Part shown: piece after piece, positions 11,355 through 11,672 of the stretch
Numbering within the stretch: the stretch's first letter is position 1
How the letters are laid out: the number at the start of each line of letters is the position of its first letter
NCBI GenBank assembly: GCA_003158505.1
Contig: PMJK01000187.1
Span: 6,091 to 17,762 of the forward strand
DNA length: 11,672 nt
Direction of reading: 5' to 3'
Source: Holophagaceae bacterium
GTDB taxonomy: Bacteria > Acidobacteriota > Holophagae > Holophagales > Holophagaceae
The notes under the pieces: model-generated
The model's input: only the letters and a program-made list of their open reading frames with translations
Told to the model about the DNA's origin: nothing
Database searches by the model: none
Made by a program: the position numbers and the translations under genes

Positions 11355-11672
11355 TCAGCAGTTCTTCGCGACGACGGACAGCTTGGCGAGCTGCTCGTAG
11401 ACGGAATAACGGTTGGTGGCATCGAGCTGGGCCTCGTCCAGCAGCTTCTTGAAGTGCTCGGGATTCTGCTGCTCGACCATGCGGTAGCGGGTCTCGTTGC
11501 GCACATAGGTGCCGAGGGGAACCTTGGGCACGCCGGAATCCATCTGCAAGGGGACTTCGCCCTTGTCGAGGCGCCGGGGGTCGAAGCGGAACAGGGGCCA
11601 GTGGCCGGAATCCACCGCCACCTTCTGCTGTTCCATGCCGAACGCCATGTCGTAGCCGTGGGCGATGCAGTG
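11355..11672 (-). CDS. nifJ: Pyruvate:ferredoxin (flavodoxin) oxidoreductase, C-terminal end (5' partial)
   Basis: Only the last 105 codons are in the window; the gene enters from the right edge on the minus strand. The protein oxidises pyruvate and CoA to acetyl-CoA and CO2 and reduces ferredoxin or flavodoxin. The visible end belongs to the thiamine-diphosphate-domain C-terminal extension of single-chain enzymes: HCIAHGYDMAFGMEQQK, then AVDSGHWPLFRFDPR, then NPEHFKKLLDEAQ and YSVYEQLAKL. The Met at 11648 is internal, since the frame is open to the edge and the preceding residues match the family. It forms an operon with the downstream flavoprotein gene. The usual full length is about 1,170-1,200 residues, so about nine tenths lie outside the window. 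Confidence 0.93.
   Translation of the reverse strand, partial: HCIAHGYDMAFGMEQQKVAVDSGHWPLFRFDPRRLDKGEVPLQMDSGVPKVPLGTYVRNETRYRMVEQQNPEHFKKLLDEAQLDATNRYSVYEQLAKLSVVAKNC

Noticed and set aside
10330..11400. Long plus-strand open frame (356 codons) opposite the flavoprotein gene
   Set aside because: The minus strand encodes a clear TIM-barrel flavoprotein with ribosome binding site and terminator; the plus frame shows no family features.

Overview
The window reads as a GC-rich chromosomal segment of an anaerobic, metal-respiring bacterium. Evidence for this is a row of surface-type multiheme c-type cytochromes, iron-sulfur type Rrf2 regulators and a pyruvate:ferredoxin oxidoreductase. The OmcA/MtrC-family decahemes with glycine-rich collagen-like tethers suggest a Geothrix/Holophaga-like acidobacterium. 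A Geobacter-like deltaproteobacterium is the main alternative. The taxonomic call is inference from gene content; no rRNA or marker gene is present.

Layout, left to right. (1) 1-1157: two small lipoprotein-type cytochromes, one pentaheme (cut at the left edge) and one with five canonical heme sites plus an atypical CX5CH. They are 29 nt apart and look co-transcribed. (2) 1283-4991: a decaheme OmcA/MtrC lipoprotein, a structured intercistronic region and a small secreted helix-hairpin-helix (ComEA-like) protein, closed by a strong terminator. (3) 4992-5454: a long intergenic region with a very AT-rich core (19 of 120 bases are G or C at 5161-5280) and a near-consensus promoter. (4) 5455-8877: a second copy of module 2, with a decaheme lipoprotein, the same two-hairpin element and a second HhH protein. 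(5) 8878-10204: two convergent, paralogous Rrf2 regulators; the first has a CRP/FNR-like dyad upstream and the second carries a histone-like Lys/Ala/Pro tail. (6) 10351-11672, minus strand: a dihydroorotate-dehydrogenase-like flavoprotein downstream of the 3' end of pyruvate:ferredoxin oxidoreductase.

Probable logic: carbon oxidation through the oxidoreductase feeds low-potential electrons into metabolism, and the cytochromes (30 canonical CXXCH sites here) carry electrons to or across the cell surface. The Rrf2 proteins are plausible redox or Fe-S sensors for nearby genes. The most unusual point is the tandemly duplicated module that pairs an extracellular decaheme with an exported DNA-binding-type HhH protein. 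The RNA hairpins between the two genes show compensatory base changes between the copies. No tRNA, rRNA, CRISPR array, transposase or integrase was seen.
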